From positions 1 through 64,000 of the forward strand of contig NZ_SDOY01000091.1 of assembly GCF_004117935.1 (NCBI RefSeq): DNA of 64,000 bases, in the 5' to 3' direction. Below are positions 1 to 7,857 of this stretch, piece by piece. The translations under genes and the position numbers were made by a program. Origin of the DNA: Streptomyces roseicoloratus. Lineage in GTDB: Bacteria; Actinomycetota; Actinomycetes; Streptomycetales; Streptomycetaceae. The notes under the pieces were generated by a model. It ran no database searches and was not told where the DNA came from. It was given only the letters and a program-made list of their open reading frames with translations. The stretch's first letter is position 1. The number at the start of each line of letters is the position of its first letter.

Positions 1-2307
1 GCCCGGGGCACCGCCCGGACGGCCGCCGGCACCGGGACCGCCGGCGCCGGGACCACCGGTGAGCCGGCCGCCCGGGGCACCCTGGCCCTGCGGGACGGCG
101 CCCTGACCGGCCTGGCCGGCCTTCGGCGCGGGCTTCTTGCCGCCGTGGGCGACGTCGACCGGGAGCATGACGAGCGCGGTGGTGCCGCCCGAGTCGGACG
201 GACGCAGCTGGATCCGGATGCCGTGCCGCAGGGACAGGCGGCCGACCACGAACAGACCCATGCGGCGGGAGACCGAGACGTCCACGGTGGGCGGCGAGGC
301 GAGCCGCTCGTTGATCGCGGCGAGGTCCTCGGGGGAGAGGCCGATGCCGGTGTCGTGGATCTCGACGAGCACCCGGCCGTCGGGCAGGGCGTGACCGGTG
401 ACGCGGACCTTGGTCTGCGGCGAGGAGAACGAGGTGGCGTTCTCGAGCAGCTCGGCGAGGAGGTGCACGAGGTCGTTGACGACCCGGCCGGCGACCTCGG
501 TCGCCGGCACCGCGGCCAGCTCGATGCGCTCGTACTGCTCCACCTCGGACGCGGCGGCACGCAGGACGTCGACCAGCGGGACCGGGCGGGTCCAGCGGCG
601 GCCCGGCTCCTCACCGGCGAGGACGAGGAGGTTCTCACCGTTACGGCGCATGCGCGTCGCGAGGTGGTCGAGCTTGAACAGCGAGGACAGCTGGTCCGGG
701 TCGGCCTCGCGGGACTCCAGCTCGGAGATGAGCGACAGCTGACGCTGGATGAGGCCCTGGGAACGCCGCGAGAGGTTGGTGAACATCGCGTTGACGTTGC
801 CCCGGAGGAGGGCCTGCTCGGCGGCGAGGCGGACCGCCTCGCGGTGCACGTCGTCGAAGGCCGCGGCCACCTGGCCGATCTCGTCGCGGGAGTGCACACC
901 GACGGACTCGACGGAGGTGTCGACGTCCTGCGGGTCGGACTCGGAGAGCTGCTTGACCAGCTCGGGCAGACGGTCCTGGGCGACCTTGGTCGCGGTGTCC
1001 TGCAGCCGTCGCAGCGACCGGATCATGGACCGGGCCACGACGAAGGCGCCGACCAGCGACACGCCGAGGACGAGGAGGATCAGGGCACCGTTGATGATGG
1101 CGTCGCGCTGCGACTCCTGGCGCAGCTCACGGGCCTTGGTCTCCATCTCGCCGAGCAGCGTCGCCTCGATGGTCTGCATGGCACGCATCTTGGTGCCGTA
1201 CTCGTCGGTGAAGTTGAGGTGACCGCGCTTGACGCCGGGCAGCCCGCGGTCCGACTTCAGCATCCGCTGGGCGTAGTTGTCGGCGGCCTCGATCGACGGG
1301 TTGCCGTTGCTCAGCGTGGCGGTGAGCTCCTCGGCGTCGCCGCCGGTCGACTCGTAGATCGACTTGAAGGACTTGAGCTCGACGCCCTCACTGGTGAGGG
1401 CGGCGTCGCCGTACAGGCGGTCGCCCTGCTCGATCTTCCCGGGCCGGCTGTCGTTCGGCGGCAGCGAGGAGGCGATGATCGCCTGCTGGATGGAGGCGTA
1501 CTCCTTGGCGGACGAGAACGCGGCGAGCGCGCGGGTCCGCTTGATCATCTCCGGGTTGCTGGTCGCCTGCGCCATGTCCTGGGACAGGCTGAGCAGCGAG
1601 CGGATGAGGCGGCTGTAGGCCTCGACCGTCACCGAGTGGGCGACGCCCTCCTCGTACGCGGTGGTGCGGATCGAACCGAGCTGGCTGACCTGCGAGGCGA
1701 TCTGGCTGACGTTCTGCCGGATGCTGCGCAGCGACTCGTCGCCCTCGGCCGCCGGGATGTCGTTGGTGGCGTCGAGGAAGGCCTTGTAGGCGCGGTCGGT
1801 CGCCTTGCGCGGGTTGGCGACCTGGTAGTCGCTGGCCGACTTCTTGTTGGCGAGCGGACCGGCGGAGAGGTCGCGCTCCTTCTGCAGGGCCTCCGCGAAG
1901 GTGGTGGCCTGCTTGGTCAGCCTGGTGAGCAGCTGCATCTGGTCGAGCTGCTCCATGTCCTGGAGCGACTCGCTGATGCGGATGCCGCCGAGGCTGGTCG
2001 CGGCGACCACGGGGAGGGTCAGCAGCGCCACGAGGCGGGTGGAGATGCGCCAGTTGCGCAGGGCTATTCGGGGCCCGACGGAGTTCTCGGACTGGAGCTT
2101 GGGGAGCGGGGCGTGCTCGGTCGCGGCGTCCGCGGCGGTGCCGCGGGCGGCGCCGTCACCGCCCTCGCCCTTCCTGGGGTTCTGGGGCTGCGGGGCCGGG
2201 GAACCGTGCTGGGTCCCGGCACGCGGCTCCTGCTCCGCCGAAGCTTCCCCTCGGCCCTTGCGGGCCTGGGAGGAGCCCGTGCCATCCCTCTTGAAACGTC
2301 CCTGCAC
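1..2307 (-). CDS. Nitrate/nitrite-sensing-type sensor histidine kinase (CvnA-like), 3' end cut by window
   Basis: Membrane sensor kinase of the Streptomyces conservon type, in which the kinase sits with roadblock, DUF742 and small GTPase proteins; those partners would lie left of the window. Read on the minus strand from a GTG at 2307 with AGAGG about 10 nt upstream. A charged, Pro/Gly-rich cytoplasmic N-terminus of about 80 residues precedes a first membrane segment. A periplasmic helical NIT-like region, a second membrane segment near 1040-1080 and a HAMP region follow. The cytoplasmic part shows an H-box-like LDHLATRMRRNGENL, an N-box HLLAELLENATSFSSP and a G-box DTGIGLSPEDL, so the ATPase fold is intact. 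The visible C-terminal end (1-120) is a Gly/Pro/Ala-rich tail and the stop lies outside the window. The kinase family is secure; cvn1 identity rests on remembered synteny. Confidence 0.93.
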   Translation of the reverse strand, partial: MQGRFKRDGTGSSQARKGRGEASAEQEPRAGTQHGSPAPQPQNPRKGEGGDGAARGTAADAATEHAPLPKLQSENSVGPRIALRNWRISTRLVALLTLPVVAATSLGGIRISESLQDMEQLDQMQLLTRLTKQATTFAEALQKERDLSAGPLANKKSASDYQVANPRKATDRAYKAFLDATNDIPAAEGDESLRSIRQNVSQIASQVSQLGSIRTTAYEEGVAHSVTVEAYSRLIRSLLSLSQDMAQATSNPEMIKRTRALAAFSSAKEYASIQQAIIASSLPPNDSRPGKIEQGDRLYGDAALTSEGVELKSFKSIYESTGGDAEELTATLSNGNPSIEAADNYAQRMLKSDRGLPGVKRGHLNFTDEYGTKMRAMQTIEATLLGEMETKARELRQESQRDAIINGALILLVLGVSLVGAFVVARSMIRSLRRLQDTATKVAQDRLPELVKQLSESDPQDVDTSVESVGVHSRDEIGQVAAAFDDVHREAVRLAAEQALLRGNVNAMFTNLSRRSQGLIQRQLSLISELESREADPDQLSSLFKLDHLATRMRRNGENLLVLAGEEPGRRWTRPVPLVDVLRAAASEVEQYERIELAAVPATEVAGRVVNDLVHLLAELLENATSFSSPQTKVRVTGHALPDGRVLVEIHDTGIGLSPEDLAAINERLASPPTVDVSVSRRMGLFVVGRLSLRHGIRIQLRPSDSGGTTALVMLPVDVAHGGKKPAPKAGQAGQGAVPQGQGAPGGRLTGGPGAGGPGAGGRPGGAPG

Positions 2308-2873
2308 TAGCGTCGCAACCTCTGGACCAGGCGTCCTTCCGGGTGAACGGAGAGGACGGTGTCGGCGTGTGGGGACGCAGGTGCGTCCCGGTGGTGGTCG
2401 TCGGTGACCGGCGCAGATCCCCCCTTTCCCGCCACTCGGCCGGCGCTGCGTTGCGCCCCCTGCGCGCCGGCCTCAAGCCCGCGGCGGTGCGTGGAATTCC
2501 AGCACAGTGCTGGATCTCCAACAAGGGCCGTGAGGTGCACCCGAAGGGGCATGACAACGTGTGCACGATACGTCACCCCATGTAGAAGATGATCACGGAG
2601 GAATCGGGCACATCCCCACGAAGTGACCGAAGCGCACCGGTGTCCCAGTCGCCATGATCAGGAGCGGAATGGCGCATTCAGTGGAGGAATGTCCGTTTCG
2701 GTTACCCCGGATGGCGGTGCGTAATGCCCGGAATGTTCCGCTCGTGGTGAGCAAACTCACACCTAGTTCGTTGAATCCGCCGTGCATTCGCAGGGAATTG
2801 CATGTTTAGCCTGACGCTTTACAGAATGGGTGCCGCAGCCCACCCGCCCCCCAGACAAGGGTCCGACACCGCG
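2308..2873. other. Intergenic region, divergent promoter zone
   Basis: There is no convincing gene in these 566 bases. They separate the leftward sensor kinase from the rightward small ORF and must hold the promoters of both. The stretch 2590-2870 is less GC-rich than the surrounding genes, as is common for Streptomyces promoter DNA. I could not place a confident -35/-10 pair. Open frames here lack family resemblance and GC-third-position bias. Confidence 0.5.
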
Positions 2874-3071
2874 ATGAAGACGTTCGTGCTCCGCACCACG
2901 GCCAACCCCCGCCGCTCCACCCTCGCCCACCTCGAGGACGCGGCACAGCTCGGCCGGGGCGCCCGGCCCGAGTACGCCGCCGAGCTCCCGGGCGTCACGG
3001 CCAACCCGCGCCGCACCATCCTCATGACCGCCCCGGCGCCGTACCAGCCGCAGCCGCAGCCCGCGCGATAA
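2874..3071 (+). CDS. Small hypothetical protein with duplicated TANPRR motif (65 aa)
   Basis: I do not recognise a family. The ATG at 2874 gives 65 residues starting MKTFVLRTTANPRRSTL; an in-frame ATG at 2802 would add 24 residues without obvious merit. The peptide carries the hexamer TANPRR twice, near residues 9-14 and 46-51, separated by a short Ala/Leu/Glu stretch, and ends in a Pro/Gln-rich tail. There is no signal peptide, membrane segment or cysteine. It lies 79 nt before the FAH-family gene and in the same direction, so co-transcription is possible. The repeated motif and strong GC-third codon use favour a real gene, but expression is unproven. Confidence 0.55.
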   Translation: MKTFVLRTTANPRRSTLAHLEDAAQLGRGARPEYAAELPGVTANPRRTILMTAPAPYQPQPQPAR

Positions 3072-3150
3072 GAACCCGAGGCGCCCGCCCCCGCGCGTTA
3101 GCCTGGAGCGTCAGACTCCAGCCAGTAGCAAGTGAGGGGCGACAGCACTC

Positions 3151-3945
3151 GTGCGCATCGCCAGATTCTCCATCGACGGCAACGTCGCCTTCGGCGCGGT
3201 CGAGGGCGAGGGGACCGTCGAGTCCGGCGGCCTGGTCCTCGACATCATCAAGGGCATCCCGTACACCGACTTCGAGCTCAGCGGCACCAAGGTCCCGATG
3301 AGCAAGGTACGGCTCCTCCCGCCCGTGCTCCCCAACAAGGTCGTGGCCATCGGCCGCAACTACGCGGAGCACGCCAAGGAGCTCGGCAACGAGGTGCCCG
3401 AGGTCCCGGTGGCCTTCTTCAAGCCCACCACCTCGGTCGTCGGCCCCGGCGACGCCATCGAGTACCCCTCCTTCTCCGACGAGCTGCACCACGAGGCCGA
3501 ACTGGCCGTGGTGATCGGCCGTATGTGCCGCGAGGTGCCCCGCGACCGCGTGAAGGACGTCATCCTCGGCTACACCTGCGCCAACGACGTCACCGCCCGC
3601 GACGTCCAGAAGCGCGAGGCCCAGTGGGCCCGCGCCAAGGGCTTCGACACCTCCTGCCCGCTGGGCCCCTGGATCGAGACCGGCCTGAGCATCGCCGACG
3701 CGAGCGACCTGACCGTCCAGGCGACGGTCAACGGCGAACAGCGACAGCTCGGCCGTACGAGCGACATGATCCGCTCCATCGAGGACCTGGTCGTCCACAT
3801 CACCGAGGCCATGACGCTGCTCCCGGGCGACGTCATCCTCACCGGCACCCCCGCCGGGGTCGGCCCCCTCACCGTCGGCGACGAGGTCGCCGTCACCATC
3901 GAAGGCATCGGCACTCTCACCAACAAGGTGATCAAGCGTGGCTAA
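3151..3945 (+). CDS. Fumarylacetoacetate hydrolase (FAH) family protein
   Basis: 264-residue enzyme of the FAH superfamily, whose members cleave or decarboxylate 2-keto-dioic acid-type substrates using a divalent metal. The fold is recognisable from NKVVAIGRNYAEHAKE (62-77) onward. The usual acidic metal ligands appear as Glu115 and Glu117 in HEAELAVV and Asp146 in ANDVTARD, with the Lys-Gly-Phe-Asp segment near 163. The length suits the short bacterial single-domain form. The start is the GTG at 3151. The 3' end overlaps gltX by 8 nt, implying translational coupling. Substrate cannot be told; the context with gltX is conserved in streptomycetes as I recall, but is not functionally informative. 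Confidence 0.93.
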   Translation: MRIARFSIDGNVAFGAVEGEGTVESGGLVLDIIKGIPYTDFELSGTKVPMSKVRLLPPVLPNKVVAIGRNYAEHAKELGNEVPEVPVAFFKPTTSVVGPGDAIEYPSFSDELHHEAELAVVIGRMCREVPRDRVKDVILGYTCANDVTARDVQKREAQWARAKGFDTSCPLGPWIETGLSIADASDLTVQATVNGEQRQLGRTSDMIRSIEDLVVHITEAMTLLPGDVILTGTPAGVGPLTVGDEVAVTIEGIGTLTNKVIKRG

Positions 3946-5410
3946 CGCGATCCGCGTCCGTTTCTGTCCGTCCCCGACCGGCAACCCCCACGTGGGCCTG
4001 GTCCGCACCGCCCTCTTCAACTGGGCCTTCGCCCGGCACAACCAGGGCACCATGGTCTTCCGCATCGAGGACACCGACGCGGCCCGCGACTCCGAGGAGT
4101 CCTACGAGCAGCTCCTCGACTCGCTGCGCTGGCTCGGCCTCGACTGGGACGAGGGCCCCGAGACCGGCGGCCCGCACGCGCCCTACCGCCAGTCGCAGCG
4201 GATGGACATCTACAAGGACGTCGCCGACAAGCTGCTCGCCGGCGGCCACGCCTACCACTGCTACTGCACCCAGACCGAGCTGGACGACCGCCGTGAGGCC
4301 GCCCGCGCCGCCGGCCGGCCCTCCGGCTACGACGGCCACTGCCGCGAGCTCACCGCGGAGCGGATCGAGCTCTACAAGGCCGAGGGCCGCGAGGCCATCG
4401 TCCGCTTCCGGATGCCGGACGAGGCGATCACCTTCACCGACCTGGTCCGCGGCGAGCTCACCTTCACCCCGGAGAACGTCCCGGACTACGGCATCGTGCG
4501 CGCCAACGGCGCCCCGCTGTACACCCTGGTCAACCCGGTCGACGACGCCCTGATGGAGATCACCCACGTCCTGCGCGGCGAGGACCTGCTGAGCTCCACC
4601 CCGCGCCAGATCGCCCTCTACAAGGCCCTGATCGAGCTGGGCGTCGCCAGGGAGATCCCGCGGTTCGGCCACCTGCCGTACGTGATGGGCGAGGGCAACA
4701 AGAAGCTCTCCAAGCGCGACCCGCAGGCCTCCCTCAACCTCTACCGGGAGCGCGGCTTCCTGCCCGAGGGCCTGCTGAACTACCTCTCGCTCCTGGGCTG
4801 GTCGTTCTCCGCCGACCAGGACATCTTCACCATCCCGGAGATGGTCGAGAAGTTCGACATCGCGGACGTCAACGCCAACCCGGCCCGCTTCGACCTCAAG
4901 AAGGCCGAGTCCATCAACGCGGACCACATCCGCATGCTGGACGTGAAGGACTTCGCCGCGGCGTGCGAGCCGTGGCTGCGGGCCCCGCACGCCAACTGGG
5001 CCCCGGAGGACTTCGACCGGGCCGCCTGGGAGGCCATCGCGCCGCACGCCCAGACCCGCCTGACCGTCCTGTCGGACATCACGGCCAACGTCGACTTCCT
5101 GTTCCTCAAGGAGCCGGTCTTCGACCAGCCCTCGTGGGACAAGGCGATGAAGGGCGAGCCCGCCGCCCTCCTCACCACCGCCCGCGAGAAGCTCGTGGCC
5201 GCCGACTGGAACGACCCCGAGTCCCTCAAGAACGCCGTCCTCGCCGCCGGCGAGGCCCACGGCCTCAAGCTCGGCAAGGCCCAGGCCCCGGTCCGCGTCG
5301 CCGTCACCGGCCGCACCGTCGGCCTTCCGCTCTTCGAGTCGCTCCAGATCCTGGGCCAGGAGAAGACCCTGGCCCGCATCGACGCGGCCCTGGCGAAGCT
5401 CGCCGGCTGA
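3938..5410 (+). CDS. gltX: Glutamyl-tRNA synthetase
   Basis: Charges tRNA-Glu with glutamate in the cytoplasm. The 490-residue protein has the class I signature as PSPTGNPHVGL (HVGL at 18-21) and the KMSKS-type loop as KLSKR at 256-260, with the usual long anticodon-binding C-terminal region. The GTG start at 3938 lies inside the end of the FAH gene (8-nt overlap). In Streptomyces this enzyme may also charge tRNA-Gln non-discriminatively for later amidation; that is family knowledge and not visible here. The tRNA-Gln/tRNA-Glu cluster lies only 0.9 kb downstream. A strong terminator follows at 5470-5500. Confidence 0.98.
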   Translation: MANAIRVRFCPSPTGNPHVGLVRTALFNWAFARHNQGTMVFRIEDTDAARDSEESYEQLLDSLRWLGLDWDEGPETGGPHAPYRQSQRMDIYKDVADKLLAGGHAYHCYCTQTELDDRREAARAAGRPSGYDGHCRELTAERIELYKAEGREAIVRFRMPDEAITFTDLVRGELTFTPENVPDYGIVRANGAPLYTLVNPVDDALMEITHVLRGEDLLSSTPRQIALYKALIELGVAREIPRFGHLPYVMGEGNKKLSKRDPQASLNLYRERGFLPEGLLNYLSLLGWSFSADQDIFTIPEMVEKFDIADVNANPARFDLKKAESINADHIRMLDVKDFAAACEPWLRAPHANWAPEDFDRAAWEAIAPHAQTRLTVLSDITANVDFLFLKEPVFDQPSWDKAMKGEPAALLTTAREKLVAADWNDPESLKNAVLAAGEAHGLKLGKAQAPVRVAVTGRTVGLPLFESLQILGQEKTLARIDAALAKLAG

Positions 5411-5469
5411 GTCCCGCGTCCGGTCGCCGGGCGCCACCCCGCCCGGGCCGTCCGGCCGACGTGCCCGAA

Positions 5470-5500
5470 GTACCCCCGTCCCGCCCCGGGACGGGGGTAC
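5470..5500 (+). terminator. Hairpin terminator after gltX
   Basis: A perfect 14-bp inverted repeat (5470-5483 with 5487-5500) with a 3-nt loop lies 60 nt after the gltX stop and 10 nt before the next start. There is no U-tract, which is usual for Streptomyces terminators. Confidence 0.75.
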
Positions 5501-5509
5501 GTTCGTCCC

Positions 5510-6232
5510 ATGACCATCCGCGCGGTGCTCTGGGACGTCGACGACACGATCTTCGACTACGCCCGGGCCGACCGGGCCGGGATGCGGGCACACCTGGCCG
5601 TCGAGGGGCTGCTCGGGCGGTACGGGTCCGTGGAGCAGGCCCTCGGGCGCTGGAAGGAGCTCACGGAGCTGCACTGGCGGCGCTACGAGGCCGGCGGCGG
5701 GGACTGGCAGGAGCAGCGGCGGGCGCGGGTCAGGGACTTCCTGGCGGAGCCCGCGATGACCGCGGGCGAGGCCGACGCCTGGTTCGAGCGGTACGTGGCG
5801 CACTACGAGGCCGCCTGGGAGCTCTTCCCGGACGCCGTGCCCGTCCTCGACCTGCTCGCCGGCGACTACCGGCACGGCGTCCTGTCGAACTCCAGCATCC
5901 ACGCCCAGGACCACAAGCTGCGGACGCTCGGCGTACGGGAGCGGTTCGAGGCGGTGGTGTGCGCCGCCGAACTCGGCGTGGCCAAGCCCGCCGCCGAGGC
6001 CTTCCACGCGGCGTGCACGGCCCTGGGGCTCGCGCCGCAGCAGGTGGCGTACGTCGGCGACCAGCCGGACATCGACGCGCGGGGCGCGGTCGAGGCGGGG
6101 CTCCTCGGGGTGTGGCTGGACCGCGCGGACAGCGGCGGCAGGCCCGAGCTGACCCGGATCACCGACCTCCACCAGCTGCCCGGAGTGCTGCGCGGGGATA
6201 CGCGTTTTGGAGCACCGTCCTCCTTCGGGTAA
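5510..6232 (+). CDS. HAD-superfamily hydrolase
   Basis: 240-residue phosphatase-like protein of the haloacid dehalogenase superfamily. Motif I is DVDDTIFD, with nucleophile Asp9 and general acid Asp11. Motif II is the SNSS segment after the cap, motif III the Lys of GVAKPAAEAF, and motif IV GDQPDIDARGA. A helical cap lies between motifs I and II, typical of subfamily I phosphoglycolate-phosphatase-like enzymes. The substrate is not inferable. It starts with ATG 10 nt after the gltX terminator hairpin, so it probably has its own promoter or depends on read-through. Confidence 0.9.
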   Translation: MTIRAVLWDVDDTIFDYARADRAGMRAHLAVEGLLGRYGSVEQALGRWKELTELHWRRYEAGGGDWQEQRRARVRDFLAEPAMTAGEADAWFERYVAHYEAAWELFPDAVPVLDLLAGDYRHGVLSNSSIHAQDHKLRTLGVRERFEAVVCAAELGVAKPAAEAFHAACTALGLAPQQVAYVGDQPDIDARGAVEAGLLGVWLDRADSGGRPELTRITDLHQLPGVLRGDTRFGAPSSFG

Positions 6233-6329
6233 TGTTCTTCCTGCGCCGAGGGGAACGGGCCGAAAGGCCGGAAAGACCCGAAAGCGCAAGCCAGAGCAAG
6301 ATCCTCTCCTCGGAGGGATCGCGCCCCGG

Positions 6330-6401
6330 TGGCCTATGGTGTAATTGGCAGCACGACTGATTCTGGTTCAGTTAGTCTTGGTTCGAGTCCAGGTAGGCCA
6401 G
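6330..6401 (+). tRNA. tRNA-Gln (CTG)
   Basis: Cloverleaf of 72 nt. The acceptor stem TGGCCTA pairs with TAGGCCA, the discriminator is G, the anticodon is CTG in a seven-base loop, and the T-loop is GGTTCGAGTCC. CCA is not encoded. It is identical to the copy at 6672-6743. Confidence 0.97.
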
Positions 6402-6442
6402 CTCGCAGAGCTCATCTGCAAACCGTGGATGGCATCCACGAA

Positions 6443-6515
6443 GCCCCCGTTGTGTAGCGGCCTAGCACGCCGCCCTCTCAAGGCGGTAGCGCCGGTTCGA
6501 ATCCGGTCGGGGGTA
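6443..6515 (+). tRNA. tRNA-Glu (CTC)
   Basis: Cloverleaf of 73 nt. The acceptor stem GCCCCCG pairs with CGGGGGT (terminal G-U), the anticodon is CTC in CCCTCTCAAG, and the T-loop is GGTTCGAATCC. CCA is not encoded. First of three identical copies. Confidence 0.97.
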
Positions 6516-6577
6516 CAGATCCTTCCCGCGGGATCACTTGGGTAGCTCCCAGGTGATCCCGATGCAGGATCGCTAGG

Positions 6578-6650
6578 GCCCCCGTTGTGTAGCGGCCTAG
6601 CACGCCGCCCTCTCAAGGCGGTAGCGCCGGTTCGAATCCGGTCGGGGGTA
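6578..6650 (+). tRNA. tRNA-Glu (CTC), second copy
   Basis: Identical in sequence to the tRNA-Glu at 6443-6515. The spacer between them is unrelated, so only the gene bodies are conserved. Confidence 0.97.
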
Positions 6651-6671
6651 CCAACTGGTCTATACCACCAG

Positions 6672-6743
6672 TGGCCTATGGTGTAATTGGCAGCACGACT
6701 GATTCTGGTTCAGTTAGTCTTGGTTCGAGTCCAGGTAGGCCAG
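6672..6743 (+). tRNA. tRNA-Gln (CTG), second copy
   Basis: Identical to the tRNA-Gln at 6330-6401, and it lies 21 nt after the second tRNA-Glu. All five genes read in the same direction with spacers of 18-62 nt, consistent with a single precursor transcript. Confidence 0.97.
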
Positions 6744-6761
6744 CGGATCTTTCCAGATCTT

Positions 6762-6834
6762 GCCCCCGTTGTGTAGCGGCCTAGCACGCCGCCCTCTCAA
6801 GGCGGTAGCGCCGGTTCGAATCCGGTCGGGGGTA
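6762..6834 (+). tRNA. tRNA-Glu (CTC), third copy
   Basis: Identical to the other two tRNA-Glu genes. It is the last gene of the array and is followed within 10 nt by a terminator hairpin. Confidence 0.97.
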
Positions 6835-6843
6835 CCACACGAG

Positions 6844-6871
6844 GAAGCCCTTCCCTTCGGGGGAGGGCTTC
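6844..6871 (+). terminator. Terminator of the tRNA array
   Basis: A 12-bp stem (GAAGCCCTTCCC with GGGGAGGGCTTC, one G-U pair) closed by a TTCG tetraloop and followed by TTCG sits directly after the last tRNA. Confidence 0.85.
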
Positions 6872-7000
6872 TTCGCCGTTTCCTGCCACCATGATCACGT
6901 CCGCGGGCCGGCGGACGTGATCACGGACACAACTCCGGCCCACCGCTGCGGCGTTGGAGCGGTGGGCCGGAAACGAACAGGTGGAGAGAGGGGCGGAGGA

Positions 7001-7717
7001 TCAGCCGTTGCGGCGCAGGGCCTCGGTCAGCCGCGCGGCGGCGTCGATGACCGCCTGGGCGTGCATGCGGCCCGGGTGGCGGGTCAGGCGCTCGATCGGG
7101 CCCGAGACCGACACGGCGGCCACCACGCGGTTCGAGGGGCCGCGTACGGGCGCGGAGACGGACGCGACGCCCGGCTCCCGCTCGCCGATCGACTGGGCCC
7201 AGCCGCGGCGCCGTACGCCCGACAGGGCGGTCGCCGTGAAGCGGGCGCCCTGCAGGCCGCGGTGCAGCCGCTCGGGCTCCTCCCAGGCCATGAGGATCTG
7301 CGCGGACGAACCGGCCTTCATCGTGAGCGTCGAACCGACCGGGACGGTGTCCCGGAGTCCGGACAGCCGCTCGGCCGCCGCCACGCAGATGCGCATGTCG
7401 CCCTGGCGCCGGTAGAGCTGGGCGCTCTCGCCCGTCACGTCGCGCAGATGCGTCAGCACCGGCCCGGCGGTCGCGAGCAGGCGGTCCTCACCGGCCGCGG
7501 CGGCGAGCTCCGCCAGCCGCGGTCCGAGGATGAACCGGCCCTGCATGTCGCGGGCCACCATCCGGTGGTGTTCCAGTGCCACGGCCAGTCGGTGTGCCGT
7601 GGGTCGTGCGAGTCCCGTCGCCGCGACCAGACCTGCGAGGGTGGCCGGACCGGACTCCAGGGCGCTCAGGACAAGGGCTGCCTTGTCGAGAACGCCTACG
7701 CCGCTAGAGTTGTCCAT
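7001..7717 (-). CDS. ndgR: IclR-family regulator of amino-acid metabolism
   Basis: 238-residue DNA-binding regulator. The ATG at 7717 ([13 protein letters not shown]) is chosen over an upstream frame start at 7738 because it gives the usual NdgR length and N-terminus. An N-terminal winged HTH covers about 8-65 ([20 protein letters not shown] is the recognition region). A C-terminal IclR effector domain follows (about 80-235, with conserved [10 protein letters not shown]). In Streptomyces NdgR is known to control leucine biosynthesis and other amino-acid genes and to bind upstream of leuC. Here it is divergent from leuCD with a 140-nt shared intergenic region holding two palindromic elements, which fits auto- and cross-regulation. 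Confidence 0.95.
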   Translation of the reverse strand: MDNSSGVGVLDKAALVLSALESGPATLAGLVAATGLARPTAHRLAVALEHHRMVARDMQGRFILGPRLAELAAAAGEDRLLATAGPVLTHLRDVTGESAQLYRRQGDMRICVAAAERLSGLRDTVPVGSTLTMKAGSSAQILMAWEEPERLHRGLQGARFTATALSGVRRRGWAQSIGEREPGVASVSAPVRGPSNRVVAAVSVSGPIERLTRHPGRMHAQAVIDAAARLTEALRRNG

Positions 7718-7732
7718 GCAACGATATTCGCG

Positions 7733-7747
7733 TCTCACTCTGTGAAA
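7733..7747. promoter_or_regulatory. Candidate NdgR operator 1 (TCAC-N3-GTGA)
   Basis: The pseudo-palindrome TCTCACTCTGTGAAA has its core TCAC-N3-GTGA at 7735-7745, 16 nt upstream of the ndgR start codon in the ndgR-leuC intergenic region. Assignment to NdgR is inferred from position and from the known binding of NdgR to this region in Streptomyces. Confidence 0.5.
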
Positions 7748-7774
7748 CGCAAGTTCAATTTTCCGAGGAACCCG

Positions 7775-7786
7775 TCACTCTGGTGA
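7775..7786. promoter_or_regulatory. Candidate NdgR operator 2 (TCAC-N4-GTGA)
   Basis: A second element with the same half-sites, TCAC-TCTG-GTGA, lies about 40 bp (roughly four helical turns) from operator 1 and 72 nt before the leuC start. The same half-sites with a spacer differing by one base suggest paired operators, though the match is short. Confidence 0.4.
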
Positions 7787-7857
7787 GGCGGCCGCACAAC
7801 GGCTCGCGAAACGGGTCTCTAGTGGTGTCGGCGCAGCCGCCGGCCGGAGGGAAAGCG

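Noticed and set aside
145-2310. Long open frame on the + strand through the first 2.3 kb
   Set aside because: It is antisense to the sensor kinase, whose minus-strand reading shows intact HisKA/HATPase motifs. The + frame has no family similarity and arises from GC-rich third positions.
3932-6289. Very long minus-strand open frame across gltX and the HAD gene
   Set aside because: It is the antisense shadow of two well-supported + genes; its translation is Val/Leu/Gly/Arg-rich without motifs.
6330-6834. tRNA-associated integrated element (attachment site)
   Set aside because: No integrase, partial tRNA duplicate or foreign-composition segment is found next to the array; the repeats are whole functional tRNA genes.
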